A DNA stretch of 64,000 bases from Stratiformator vulcanicus. Its GTDB lineage: Bacteria > Planctomycetota > Planctomycetia > Planctomycetales > Planctomycetaceae. Below are positions 33,206-42,496 of this stretch, in pieces (the stretch's first letter is position 1; the number at the start of each line of letters is the position of its first letter). Made by a program: the position numbers and the translations under genes. The stretch covers positions 3,456,712 through 3,520,711 of the forward strand of contig NZ_CP036268.1 of the NCBI RefSeq assembly GCF_007744515.1. The letters run 5' to 3'. The notes under the pieces were generated by a model. The model was not told the origin of the DNA. It ran no database searches and saw nothing but the letters and a program-made list of their open reading frames with translations.

Positions 33206-34222
33206 ATGTCGAGTCTTCCGACCGCTGACAGTCGCCCCGCGAAGCCGCCGCGTAAGAAACGGAAGTCGTCGTGGGCCGCCCGCCTACTTCTGTTGCTATT
33301 GATCTGTTCGATCGGCGCGAACGCGTTCATGTACTCGCAATATGAAGAGTACTTTCAATTCAATTCGCAGCCGAAGGAGTCCTTCCGCGACGGAGACGCG
33401 GACTCTGACGACAAGATTGCCGTGATCGAGATCGGCGGGACGATCATGCCCCCCGTCACGGAGCAGACCATTGACTCGATCGAAAAAGCCAAAGACGACG
33501 CGGCGGTCAAGGGCGTGATCTTATCGGTCGACAGCCCCGGGGGAATCGTCGCGGACAGCCATCAGATTTATCATGCCCTCAAAGAGCTGTCGGCGATCAA
33601 ACCGGTTTACGTCAGCATGAAGCGGCTCGCCGCATCGGGCGGCTATTACGTCTCGATGGGTATCGGCGAACAGGGACGCATTTTCGCCGAACCGACGACC
33701 TGGACGGGATCGATCGGCGTCATTATTCCGCGGTACGACATGACCGAACTGGGCTCGAAAATCGGCGTGCAGGCCGACGCGATCAAGACCGGGAAATTCA
33801 AAGACTCACTCAATCCGCTGCGACCACTGACGCAAGAGGAGGTCGAGTTGTGGAACGCGATCATCGATGACAGCTTTGATCTGTTCGTCAAGGTGATCGT
33901 CGACAACCGCCCCGGCTTGGACGAAGCGAAAGTCCGAGAGCTCGCCACCGGACAGGTCTACACCGCCAATCAGGCGCTCGAGGCCGGACTCGTCGATGAG
34001 ATCGGGTTTGAAGACGCGGCGGTCAAAGCGCTCGAAGCGAAACTCGGACTGAGCAACACCCGTATCGTCACCTACACCCATCCGGCCGATTGGTCCGCGG
34101 CGATCTCACTGATCCAAGCACGCGACCATCGTGCAGAAATCTTGGAAACGTTCCTGAACGCAGGCGTGCCGAGAGCCTACTACTTGTTCTCGTCACTCAC
34201 TCCGGCTTCGGTCGGCGACTGA
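33206..34222 (+). CDS. sppA: Signal peptide peptidase SppA (S49 serine protease)
   Basis: A 338-residue single-pass membrane protein with a basic cytoplasmic N-terminus and one helix at residues about 26-43. The S49 protease domain contains SVDSPGG (about 107-113), the nucleophile S144 in LAASGGYYVSM, and the general-base lysine in the DAIKTGKFKD segment (about 191-200). Length matches the short SppA form, which assembles into an octameric dome and degrades leftover signal peptides. Its 3' end overlaps the convergent anti-sigma gene by 43 bases. Confidence 0.94.
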   Translation: MSSLPTADSRPAKPPRKKRKSSWAARLLLLLLICSIGANAFMYSQYEEYFQFNSQPKESFRDGDADSDDKIAVIEIGGTIMPPVTEQTIDSIEKAKDDAAVKGVILSVDSPGGIVADSHQIYHALKELSAIKPVYVSMKRLAASGGYYVSMGIGEQGRIFAEPTTWTGSIGVIIPRYDMTELGSKIGVQADAIKTGKFKDSLNPLRPLTQEEVELWNAIIDDSFDLFVKVIVDNRPGLDEAKVRELATGQVYTANQALEAGLVDEIGFEDAAVKALEAKLGLSNTRIVTYTHPADWSAAISLIQARDHRAEILETFLNAGVPRAYYLFSSLTPASVGD

Positions 34223-36132
34223 GCCTCGACGGCCCGCTGCTTCGACACTTCGGCCTTCACTTCGCCGGCGATCGGCGGCGTTTCAGTCGGGGTTTCAAAC
34301 ACGAAAAGCACGCGGATCGGTCGAGCTTTGGACGAATCGTTCTGCGACTGCTCCTTTGCCGCGGCGTGCGAGCCGCTCGATGATTCGTCGGCTGCCTCGA
34401 CCGGCCTTCCGCCCTTAACTTCGGCGACGGCGGACTCTTTCTTAGCCGACTCGGCGAGGTCTTTATTCGAGTTGAAAGACGTCTTCCGATCCGCATCGTC
34501 GGAACTTCCTGCGAACAGTTCTTCACGATGCCTCAATAACTCTCTCGCGGCCAATCGCTCGCGCTTGTCTGTGCGCTGTCGGTTCATCGGGGATCCCCGG
34601 TCGATATTTCGCCGCGCGGGAAGTTCCGTCTCGTCGATCATCACCAATTGCTGCGTATTTCGCAGTACTGGACTGGGCAGCGGCTTCATCTGATCCGGCT
34701 TCAACCCCGGCTTCATCCCCGGCTTAATCTCAACGGCGGAACCGACCGCACCGCGATCCTCAAGCGAATCAGACGCTATCGCTCTCTCCGGTTCTATCGA
34801 GAAGGCGTCGGCGGGCTGCGGAGCCGTCGGAGCCTGCCCCGCTTCGGGTTGCCCATTGGGCGATCGAGCCAAGTCTAAATTTTGTTCGCGACGGATCGAT
34901 TGTCCCGACTGACGATCTTTTCCGCTTTTCTGTTTGCCCAGTTCCGCCCCGGCACTCTCGGCGTTTTGATCGGCGACGAGTTCCTGCGACTTCACGCCCG
35001 CTTCGGTCGGCTGAGCGACCGACTGTTGAGCAGCGGACGGCTGGGCGACCGATGGACGAGCGGTATTGACCGCTCGCTCTAATTCCATGTTCAAGTTGCG
35101 GGACTTCTCGGCGAACTCTCGTAGAGCCAATTCCCGCGTCGGGGCTTCCGCCGATTCGGCTGTCGCAACCGCAGAATCCCACCCGACGAACAGGTCGTTG
35201 CGTTCCGCATCGTCAACGGCTTCCGCCACGCGGTCTTCGGTCGATTCCACAAACACCGCCAACTGGCGACGAGCATCCCGAACGTTCGAGCGGGATAGAT
35301 CGACAGCCAACCCGTCGCGGGCACTTCTGCCAAGGCCCGTCGAAACGGGCTGAGAAAGCGGAACCGAGTTCCGCAGCAGCAATGTCTGGAATGTGTCGAC
35401 CGCCTTGTCGACATCAAGGACGGTCACGTAAACGATCCGCAGATCGTCTCCGTCTGATTCGAGGTGCGACGATGTCACGCCGACTTCCGCGGGCGTACCG
35501 AAATCACTGCGAGCCGACATCGCCCGCATGCGGGCCGCCGCTTCCTCCACGTCGTCCCGAGCGGGAGCAGCCGCCACAAGCTCGTCGACCGAAATTTCTC
35601 CGAACGCGGAAGGCGCCGGTAACGATCGTCGCTCGGAGGCCCGGTCATCGAGACCCTCAACCGAATCAAACGCGGGGGCCGCCGCGGGTTCGGCGCTGAA
35701 GTCCCTCGCTGCTTCAGGCAGTCGATCCGATTCCGACCGCAGGTCAGTGATTGAGGTCTGGCTCGCTGAGTAGGGCTGACCAGGCACGAATATCGTGATG
35801 GCCAGACAGATCGCCAACAGCCCCCCGATAACGCCACCGACCGCGCCCCACGAGACACGTCGCCCCGAGGGCGAAGTGGTGCGGAATCCGGTCCTGTGTT
35901 TCTTACCTTGCCGTTCGGTCATTCGCTGATGAATTGCCGTGCGGAGCCCTTCGGGTGCCCGCTGACGGGGCGATTCTCGCAGAATTGTTCCGATCCGTCC
36001 GAGTTCGTCCAGTTCCGCCCGCATTTGCGGCGACGCCTCCAGCATCCGCTCAACCTCGGCGCGCTCCGCGTCCGTTACCTCCCCATCAAGGTAGGCGGAC
36101 AGCAATTCGGATTGTCGCAGTGTTTCACTCAT
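34180..36132 (-). CDS. Transmembrane anti-sigma factor with very long C-terminal region
   Basis: A 650-residue protein just downstream of an ECF sigma gene. Residues 1-70 form an anti-sigma-like helical domain (LLSAYLDGEVTDAERAEVERML, then MRAELDELGRI) that lacks the HxxxCxxC zinc site. One transmembrane helix (about 97-117) follows. About 530 residues lie outside the membrane: a charged low-complexity stretch with one ordered block (LRIVYVTVLDVDKAVDTFQT, then LAVFVESTEDRVAEAV). The extracytoplasmic part is unusually long for a sensor. It should hold the sigma factor inactive at the membrane. The last 43 bases overlap sppA antisense. Confidence 0.85.
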   Translation of the reverse strand: MSETLRQSELLSAYLDGEVTDAERAEVERMLEASPQMRAELDELGRIGTILRESPRQRAPEGLRTAIHQRMTERQGKKHRTGFRTTSPSGRRVSWGAVGGVIGGLLAICLAITIFVPGQPYSASQTSITDLRSESDRLPEAARDFSAEPAAAPAFDSVEGLDDRASERRSLPAPSAFGEISVDELVAAAPARDDVEEAAARMRAMSARSDFGTPAEVGVTSSHLESDGDDLRIVYVTVLDVDKAVDTFQTLLLRNSVPLSQPVSTGLGRSARDGLAVDLSRSNVRDARRQLAVFVESTEDRVAEAVDDAERNDLFVGWDSAVATAESAEAPTRELALREFAEKSRNLNMELERAVNTARPSVAQPSAAQQSVAQPTEAGVKSQELVADQNAESAGAELGKQKSGKDRQSGQSIRREQNLDLARSPNGQPEAGQAPTAPQPADAFSIEPERAIASDSLEDRGAVGSAVEIKPGMKPGLKPDQMKPLPSPVLRNTQQLVMIDETELPARRNIDRGSPMNRQRTDKRERLAARELLRHREELFAGSSDDADRKTSFNSNKDLAESAKKESAVAEVKGGRPVEAADESSSGSHAAAKEQSQNDSSKARPIRVLFVFETPTETPPIAGEVKAEVSKQRAVEAQSPTEAGVSDENK

Positions 36133-36250
36133 CTCACATCAACGCTGCCGCGATCGGCTCTTTCGTTCGGAATAGATTCAGTCAAACAGAATAAATGTAG
36201 TCACAACTGTCCGGTTTGGTGGCGGACCACCTCTTCTCGGTCACGGTTCG

Positions 36251-36889
36251 TCACCCTTCATTTCGCGTATCAGCCACATTGGCGACCGCCGGCGTCTGCG
36301 GTGTGATCGACTGCGGCGAACATTCCGCCTCAAAGATCACGCGTAATTTTTCTCGCAACTCGGCGCGGCCGCGATGGATTCTGCTACGAACCGTGCCGAT
36401 CGGCACCTCCACCACTTCCGCTATTTCGTCGTACTTGAGTCCGTCGATTTCTTTCAGAACGATCACCGCCCGAAATTCATCGGATAATTCGTCAATCGCT
36501 TTCCAGACCAGTTCCCGTCGTTCCGCCATCTCGAGCGAATGGGAGGGAAACGTGTCTGACCGTTGATCAACCGGCTCGATGCCGGCCGACTCTCGAGCGG
36601 CATCGATCGACCCACTCTCCAAGCGTCGTTTTCGACATCGGCTGATCGCCGCATTCATGGCGATGCGGTGCAGCCACGTCGAAAATGCCGACTTGCCGCG
36701 GAATGTATCAAGTTTTTGGTAGGCGTGAATGAAAGCGTCCTGAGTGACGTCCCGCGCATCGTCGATCGATCCGAGAAAGCGCACAAGGACATTGAAGACG
36801 CGATCCTGGTGGCGTTCGACCAAGTGGCCGAAGGCCTCGCCATGACCGTCCAATGTCTCTTTGATGAGCTCTCGGTCGGTACTATTCAC
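36251..36889 (-). CDS. ECF-type RNA polymerase sigma factor
   Basis: A 212-residue sigma-70 family protein. Region 2 (residues about 24-95) contains DDARDVTQDAFIHAYQKLDT and FSTWLHRIAMNAAISRCRKR. Region 4 (about 130-185) contains FRAVIVLKEIDGLKYDEIAE and VPIGTVRSRIHRGRAELR, the DNA-recognition helix. There is no region 1.1 or 3. It directs RNA polymerase to a small regulon when released by its anti-sigma factor, encoded 118 bases downstream. The pair is likely autoregulated. Confidence 0.94.
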   Translation of the reverse strand: MNSTDRELIKETLDGHGEAFGHLVERHQDRVFNVLVRFLGSIDDARDVTQDAFIHAYQKLDTFRGKSAFSTWLHRIAMNAAISRCRKRRLESGSIDAARESAGIEPVDQRSDTFPSHSLEMAERRELVWKAIDELSDEFRAVIVLKEIDGLKYDEIAEVVEVPIGTVRSRIHRGRAELREKLRVIFEAECSPQSITPQTPAVANVADTRNEG

Positions 36890-37156
36890 GGGAGTTGCAG
36901 GTTAGACGCGTCAAAAGATGCGTTCGTTCCCGAAATCTTCACAGATCGGAAGGCCTTTGGGAAACAAATCCGGAAATCGGCCCGAACGGGACGACGCACC
37001 GACAGTCAATTTCTCACACAAGCCCAACAATCAATAGCCCGACACGCCAGCAAGGCCTTCACCTTCCGGCCCGAAAACCGCTCGCTCTCCGTCAGTTAGG
37101 TCCGAATGCACTTCATTCATTCGCAAGACCGAGACGGCGATGGGGTGTGACTCAAA

Positions 37157-38242
37157 TCAAATCGCGGGGGCGATTGGTCGGCTTCGCGTTCGGACGAACA
37201 AATAGACGGACAGCGCTACACCGGTCAGCACCACGCCAAAGCTGACGAACTGCGAAATCGTGAAACCGGTCCCGAGCTGCCCCATCTCATCGCCCCGAAC
37301 GAGTTCAAGCAGGAAACGGGTCATTGGATACGACATCAAAGCGAACGCCGAAACCGATCCGGCCGGGGGCCTCAGACGAAACAACGAAATCGAGACCGCA
37401 GCCAAAATCGCCGCGTTGAGTGAACTGTAGATTTGCGTCGGATGCAGCGCGAAGGTCGCTTCGGCCGCCGGGTCGATGAAGCCGCGCATCAGCAAGATGC
37501 CGTAAGGCACGCTCCCTTCAGGGAACTGAATTCCCCATGGCAGCTCGCAGCGATCGCCGAAGCAGCAACCGTTGAGCAGGCACCCCATCCGCCCGAACGC
37601 CAGCCCGATGAAAAAGGACGGGAACACAATATCCGCCAGCAGCAGCGGCTCAACCTTGCGTTTGAACGCGAAAATCGTCCCGGCCACCAAAACCATCAGC
37701 ACGCCCCCGTAAAGGACGAGCCCGCCATCCGAAAGGTTAATCGCCGCAAACACCATCTCGCCGATCGAGGTCTTGTCCGCCATCACAGTCGGCCAGTATT
37801 GAATCAGAAAGAACAGCCGAGCTCCGCCGATCCCCGCGGCAAAGACCACGATCACCAAATCCCAAATCAGTTCGGGATCGATACCCACCGATCGGGCGCG
37901 CCGGGCTGCCAGCACGGTGCCGGTCACGAACCCGAGAAAGACCATCAAGCCGTAACCATAGATGGGAATGCCCCCCGACAAGTTGCTGCCGATCGCCGTC
38001 GAGGTGACCACGGCTGGAAGGGCAAGGATCGCCAGCGCAATGCCGCCCCACATCGCCGCCGGGAAAACCCAGTCGACGGTCCCATTCTTGAGAGCGGCTT
38101 CGCGACGCACCTGCCAAAGCAGGAACGCCCCGTAGACGCACCACGCCGCCAACACGACGATCAGCCCCACTGCGGCGACACCATCGATCGGCTCGAACGA
38201 GAAAAACGAATCGGCATGGATTCGCAACAACACCTGACGCAT
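37157..38242 (-). CDS. lgt: Prolipoprotein diacylglyceryl transferase
   Basis: A 361-residue inner-membrane enzyme with about eight transmembrane helices. The Lgt signature is GLAFGRMGCLLNGCCFGDRC (residues about 217-236). Further conserved parts are YGYGLMVFLGF, HPTQIYSSLNA and RFLLELVRGDE. It transfers diacylglycerol from phosphatidylglycerol to the lipobox cysteine, the first step of lipoprotein maturation, consistent with the several lipobox proteins in this window. The N-terminus is about 60 residues longer than compact Lgt proteins, adding one or two helices. Confidence 0.95.
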   Translation of the reverse strand: MRQVLLRIHADSFFSFEPIDGVAAVGLIVVLAAWCVYGAFLLWQVRREAALKNGTVDWVFPAAMWGGIALAILALPAVVTSTAIGSNLSGGIPIYGYGLMVFLGFVTGTVLAARRARSVGIDPELIWDLVIVVFAAGIGGARLFFLIQYWPTVMADKTSIGEMVFAAINLSDGGLVLYGGVLMVLVAGTIFAFKRKVEPLLLADIVFPSFFIGLAFGRMGCLLNGCCFGDRCELPWGIQFPEGSVPYGILLMRGFIDPAAEATFALHPTQIYSSLNAAILAAVSISLFRLRPPAGSVSAFALMSYPMTRFLLELVRGDEMGQLGTGFTISQFVSFGVVLTGVALSVYLFVRTRSRPIAPAI

Positions 38243-38305
38243 CGGCAGACTCCCTCCGGCTTCCAGAAATCAGCGATTAATCACAATCATCAATAAATTC
38301 CACGA

Positions 38306-38377
38306 ACAAGCCGCGCACGAAGTAAGCGGATGAATTGGATCGTCACGCTTGATCCGCTTACTTCGTGCGCGGCTTGT
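38306..38377. repeat. 72-base perfect inverted repeat between panC and lgt
   Basis: Two 26-base arms (beginning ACAAGCCGCGCACGAAGTAA) are exact complements around a 20-base loop. It lies downstream of panC and upstream of lgt, both minus strand. No T-run follows, so it may be a repeat element or a Rho-independent-like 3' end. Confidence 0.8.
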
Positions 38378-38392
38378 TGTTCGTTCCAATTA

Positions 38393-39244
38393 TCAGCGCA
38401 GTTCATCCACCAACACGTTGTCGATCAGTCTCACCTGCCCGATGCGGATCGCCCCGAGCAAGACGAGCGGTTCCGCCGTCGATGCGGGGACTTTCAACGT
38501 CCTCGCGTTTCGGAGCACACAGTAATCGATCTCAATACCAGGGTCGCGACCAATTTGCTCTCGCATGGACGATTCCGCCGTGTGAAGATCGGTCGCCCCA
38601 CTGCGCAGCTCATCGCGGGCGGCGAATAAGGCTTTCGATAACGCCAACGCACGCTGCCGGTCCGCATCGCTCAGGTAGCGATTCCGACTGCTCAGCGCCA
38701 GACCGTCGGCTTCGCGAACCGTTTCGCAGGTATTGATCTCGACCGGCACGTTGAGATCGCGACACATTTTGCGGATGACCAACTGCTGCTGAAAATCCTT
38801 CTGCCCGAAGAACGCAATATCGGGCAGCACGATCTGAAACAGCTTCAGCACCACCGTCGTCACGCCGTTAAAATGGCCCGGGCGCTTCTCTCCTTCCAGC
38901 ACTTCCGTCACGCCACCAATGCGGACCTCGGCCGCAAAGCCATCCGGATAGATCGCCTCTTGCTGCGGTGCGAAAATCAGGTCGGCGCCAGTCGATTCAC
39001 ACGCGGCCGAGTCCGCTTCAAACGTTCGCGGGTAACGATCGAAATCTTCGTTCGGCCCGAACTGCGTCGGATTGACAAAGATCGAAACCACCACAAAATC
39101 ACAGCGCTGCCGGGCCGCTCGGATCAGGCTCACATGGCCCTCATGCAAAGCCCCCATGGTGGGGACGAAACCGACCGACTTCCGCGAATCACGGGCTTCA
39201 CGGACGGCGTCTCGAAGGCCGGCAATCGAAGTCAACGTCTCCAC
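38393..39244 (-). CDS. panC: Pantothenate synthetase (pantoate-beta-alanine ligase)
   Basis: A 283-residue cytoplasmic enzyme. It has the class I-like nucleotide motif MGALHEGHVSL (residues about 30-40), FVNPTQFGPNEDF, FGQKDFQQQLVI and SSRNRYLS (the KMSKS-equivalent loop). It joins pantoate to beta-alanine with ATP, the last step of pantothenate synthesis before coenzyme A. Length is typical. No other pan gene is adjacent. Confidence 0.95.
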   Translation of the reverse strand: METLTSIAGLRDAVREARDSRKSVGFVPTMGALHEGHVSLIRAARQRCDFVVVSIFVNPTQFGPNEDFDRYPRTFEADSAACESTGADLIFAPQQEAIYPDGFAAEVRIGGVTEVLEGEKRPGHFNGVTTVVLKLFQIVLPDIAFFGQKDFQQQLVIRKMCRDLNVPVEINTCETVREADGLALSSRNRYLSDADRQRALALSKALFAARDELRSGATDLHTAESSMREQIGRDPGIEIDYCVLRNARTLKVPASTAEPLVLLGAIRIGQVRLIDNVLVDELR

Positions 39245-39261
39245 GGCACACGCTGCTCGGC

Positions 39262-39296
39262 AAGAACGGAACGCTCCCTATCGGTCGCGGCTAAAC
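39262..39296. repeat. Half copy of family B hairpin
   Basis: GGAACGCTCCC, TATCGGTCGCGGCTAAAC matches the right half of the hairpins at 22242-22291 and 26497-26546. The left arm is missing. Confidence 0.6.
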
Positions 39297-39327
39297 TTGG
39301 CAGCTCACCTCTCACGATTCACTCGAA

Positions 39328-40161
39328 TCAAAATTGATACTGGGGATTTCGTCGGTCGAAATCGGCATCGGTGAGGCGGACATCCGTGCGAATCTTCGTG
39401 TAGGCGTAGTCCTCTACGAGCACCGGCTTGCCGCCTTGGACCTGCGGGAACCCGTACTGCTGCACACGGACCGGAAGGTACGTTTCTTTGTCGATCCAAA
39501 GCCGTGTGACATGCCACTTGAAGACGCGTCGCGGCACCGGATGTCGGCTTTCGATCACAAGGACCGGTCGCTCGTCGAGCTTCGCATCCGGGTAATATTT
39601 CACTTCGGTCTCACCGTATTTCATCTCCGTTTCGTATTGCCTGATGATTGCCGAAACGAGATTCTCCATCCCCATCCGCGTGATCGGATGCCGCGACTCC
39701 GCCATCGCCATGTTGCCTTGGGGATCAAGTTCCAACGTGCCCGCCCATGACGCCAGGCCGGTCGCTTCGTGGGCCAGCAGGTTGCCGTTGTTCCGGCCTT
39801 TGACATACAGCACTTCACGTCCCGCGTTATCTTTATTGATAAACCGCATGTAGACGCTGAAGGGTTCGCGGCGGAACTTGATCTGAGTCTGCAGCGACTT
39901 CATCTCACGATTGATGATTTCCCGCTTCGAAAACACGGCGGAATAGTCTCCCGCTTCCTGCACGGCTTTGAGGCTCCGCTGCGCCCATGCCATCGCCGGC
40001 TTGAGCGGATGTTCCTTTGATTCGCCATCGGCCTCCTGTGCAAACGCAGCGCTGCCGCCCACCGTCGAAATCGCGGCAACCGCAATGGTCAACGTGACCC
40101 GTCGCAACGATGAGGCGATCACAAACTGAGAGAAGAACTTGAGCGGTCCGTATATCGGCAT
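39328..40161 (-). CDS. Secreted DUF1571 protein
   Basis: About 277 residues. The start at 40161 is chosen for its GGAG Shine-Dalgarno seven bases upstream; two earlier ATGs lack one. A signal peptide (LTIAVAAISTVGGSAAFAQ) is followed by the DUF1571 domain: DYSAVFSKREIINREMKSLQ, FSVYMRFINKDNAGREVLYV, then LWIDKETYLPVRVQQYGF near the C-terminus. The beta-rich fold resembles lipoprotein-carrier (LolA/LolB-like) proteins, and an envelope lipid-binding role is a reasonable guess. Two to three such genes are common in planctomycetes. Confidence 0.88.
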   Translation of the reverse strand: MPIYGPLKFFSQFVIASSLRRVTLTIAVAAISTVGGSAAFAQEADGESKEHPLKPAMAWAQRSLKAVQEAGDYSAVFSKREIINREMKSLQTQIKFRREPFSVYMRFINKDNAGREVLYVKGRNNGNLLAHEATGLASWAGTLELDPQGNMAMAESRHPITRMGMENLVSAIIRQYETEMKYGETEVKYYPDAKLDERPVLVIESRHPVPRRVFKWHVTRLWIDKETYLPVRVQQYGFPQVQGGKPVLVEDYAYTKIRTDVRLTDADFDRRNPQYQF

Positions 40162-40560
40162 GGGTCGGCTCCGGTCCGTCATGCGGCCCGACTTGGCGTC
40201 GGACCTGATTGAATAATTTACACAAACGTCGTGCGGCAATCGGCCGCGATTTTGTAGCGGTTACATCGTAACGACGCGTGAGAAGCCGTCTACACCCTCG
40301 ACAGCCGACAGCGAAAAGTAGGCGAAAAGGGCATTCCCGGCGTTCTACTGCGGCATTACCCGAACATATTTTGCACGCCGTGTGCCAATCTGCTCCAAAT
40401 AGCGGGTGATCGAAGAATTTTCCGGCAGGCCGGAACGCGAAATGCAATTCGGACCTTCAGAGCATGGAATGCTCGACGCCGCTGCCGACTCGGACGGGAC
40501 GATTCGTCCCCAGCACTCCGTGACGCAGCAGCAATTCACGCCAGCGGGAAGGAGCCCGAA
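40162..40560. other. Divergent intergenic region, no gene recognised
   Basis: It lies between the DUF1571 gene (minus) and the secreted protein at 40561 (plus). No repeat, RNA gene or Shine-Dalgarno-led frame is convincing. Confidence 0.5.
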
Positions 40561-41232
40561 ATGTCTCAAATCACCGGCTTTGTCCAATCAGCGATTTTGA
40601 TCGTCCCGGTCGTCGCCGTCCCCGCCTTGGCCATGTTCGGCCCGCCGGCCGGCAGCGAGCGGTATCAGGGATCGGATCAACTCAAATTGGAGGGCGACTT
40701 CGGCGAGGCCCTCGATGACACGTTCGGCGGAGACCTCGGCATTGCCGCCGCCGACCCCGCATCCGGCCAGGCGCCCCGCGCCGGCGATGCAATCAATCCG
40801 CCCCCACGAAGTGAATTCGAACTGACCAACGCTCGGACCGACGCTGCGGTCGAGTCGTTTCCGTCCTCGGCATCCAACAGCGGTCGCTCACTCGACGACG
40901 ATCCCGGCTTTTCGACGGCTGATATGTTCGCCTCACTCGATTCAGGACGAGAGCAATTCGCATCCGCCCCCCGCGACTCAAAGTACGCGAGCAAATCAGA
41001 GCACAACAGCGATTCGCTCGACTGGCCCGGTGCGATCGATCAGCTGAAACGGCACGGCATCGAACGCTTTGCGTTGACTGAAGGCAGCCGACCCGGCAAT
41101 TTCTACTTCACGTGCGGCCTGCCACCGAGCGGCCCCTATCGGACCGTTCGCCGCTTCGAGGCCGAGGCCGCCAATCCGACCGCCGCCGTCGCCGATGTCT
41201 TACATCAACTTGAGGAGTTCGCCCGGCAGTGA
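40561..41232 (+). CDS. Secreted or membrane-anchored protein upstream of scpB, unknown
   Basis: A 223-residue protein with a hydrophobic N-terminus (residues about 8-25, AILIVPVVAVPALAMFG), a disordered acidic Ser/Ala/Asp-rich middle, and a folded C-terminal 75 residues (WPGAIDQLKRHGIERFALTE, then FYFTCGLP, then VADVLHQLEEF). No known domain is recognised. Its stop overlaps the scpB GTG start (GTGA), so the two are translated together, although a functional link to chromosome segregation is not evident. Confidence 0.72.
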   Translation: MSQITGFVQSAILIVPVVAVPALAMFGPPAGSERYQGSDQLKLEGDFGEALDDTFGGDLGIAAADPASGQAPRAGDAINPPPRSEFELTNARTDAAVESFPSSASNSGRSLDDDPGFSTADMFASLDSGREQFASAPRDSKYASKSEHNSDSLDWPGAIDQLKRHGIERFALTEGSRPGNFYFTCGLPPSGPYRTVRRFEAEAANPTAAVADVLHQLEEFARQ

Positions 41233-41978
41233 GTGAATCGCACTGGGGCCGACCCGTCCGATTGCCGACCGCCGCGCCGCGATCGTGGTCCGATTATCGC
41301 TGTCTGCGTCCGTCAGCCCCGCACGTCGCCGCCCTTCGCCCGACCAATGGTCGACCCATACCAACGGGGCGGAACCTCGACCGCGGTCGCTCGGAGAAAC
41401 TCGCCCGGCTCGAAGCCGCGCTATTCGTCGCCGACGGCCCGCTCACGTCCCGCAAGCTCGCCCAACACGCGTTGCTGGCAGATACGAAAGAAGCCAACGC
41501 GCTGATCGACGAGCTCAATGCCGCCTTCGATGCCGACAGTTCGGCCTTCGTGGTCGAACGAGTCGCAGCCGGGTTTCAATTGATGACGCGCCCGGAGTTT
41601 GCCACCTGGCTCGACCGGCTGCACTCCCGCACCGAACGGATGCAGCTCTCCGGCCCGGCGATGGAAGTCCTCACGATCGTCGCCTATCGCCAGCCGATCA
41701 CACGGGCCGACATCGAATCGATCCGCGGCTCTCAATGCGCCGACATGCTGAAGCAACTAATGGAGCGCAAACTCGTCAAAGTCGGCGGACAGGAAGACAC
41801 CCTCGGCCGCCCCTATCTCTACGACACGACCCGCGAATTTCTTGCCGAATTTGGTTTAAGAAACCTCAGCCAACTCCCCGATGCCGACGCGATGCGGAAA
41901 CCGGCGTCGGGGGGAGTGGATGAGCCGGGTGACACTAATGATGGGGAGAGTGGTGCAGCGAGCGACGAGGAAGAATAG
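41229..41978 (+). CDS. scpB: Segregation and condensation protein B
   Basis: 249 residues from a GTG overlapping the upstream stop. Residues 1-55 are an Arg-rich, probably disordered extension that is absent from shorter ScpB proteins. The two winged-helix domains follow: LARLEAALFVADGPLTSRKL (residues about 57-76), then SGPAMEVLTIVAYRQPITRA and QEDTLGRPYLYDTTREFL. ScpB dimers bind ScpA and SMC to form the condensin complex on the nucleoid. The acidic C-terminal tail is also an extension. scpA is not nearby. Confidence 0.92.
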   Translation: MSESHWGRPVRLPTAAPRSWSDYRCLRPSAPHVAALRPTNGRPIPTGRNLDRGRSEKLARLEAALFVADGPLTSRKLAQHALLADTKEANALIDELNAAFDADSSAFVVERVAAGFQLMTRPEFATWLDRLHSRTERMQLSGPAMEVLTIVAYRQPITRADIESIRGSQCADMLKQLMERKLVKVGGQEDTLGRPYLYDTTREFLAEFGLRNLSQLPDADAMRKPASGGVDEPGDTNDGESGAASDEEE

Positions 41979-41999
41979 AGGCGTCTGCCTCCGTCAGTT

Positions 42000-42282
42000 G
42001 CAGCCACCCGCACAGAAATCAAGGCCCGGATCTGTTTGTCGACGATGCCGGTCACGAAATCGCCGCACCAATTTGGAACGCGGCCGAATGTCCGATCCGG
42101 ATTGTGTGCGTGAGCTTCTCGGGATGTGCCGACCGCGCCTTCCGCACCGCCGCGTCGAATGTTTCGGCGACAAAGTAATCGCCGGACTGCGGCTCAATCG
42201 CGACGTACTCGCCTCGATGATCCGGCTCAAGCTAAGCTCGGAGTCGGGATTCGTAAATTTTTTTCGATCGAGCAACGACTGA
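42000..42282 (+). pseudogene. Possible remnant of a frameshifted gene
   Basis: The 500-base gap between scpB and the propeller gene holds no intact gene. One frame reads DLFVDDAGHEIAAPIWNAAE and on to a stop at 42178, without any start codon. An overlapping frame continues with VIAGLRLNRDVLASMIRLKL to 42282. Together they look like one coding sequence broken by a frameshift near 42170 and lacking its 5' end. Evidence is limited to protein-like composition. Confidence 0.25.
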
Positions 42283-42496
42283 CTTCGTAGCTTCTGAGAT
42301 CATTAAGAACTCCGATTTGTTCAGATTTCAGTTCGCAAGGATACCATACGGTTCGGCCCTCAATAAAGCTGAAAGGACACCGCAACCCGCGACGCGCGCC
42401 ATCCAATTGAACGCGTGATTGCGAACGCGTTGGAGCCAACCGGCAGCTATCGCTTAAGATTGCGACACACCATACACCGCCTGAACGGAGATCGCT

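Noticed and set aside
42014-42048. Possible separate start of a new gene downstream of scpB
   Set aside because: No ATG, GTG or TTG lies in the protein-like frame, so it was kept only as a weak relic.
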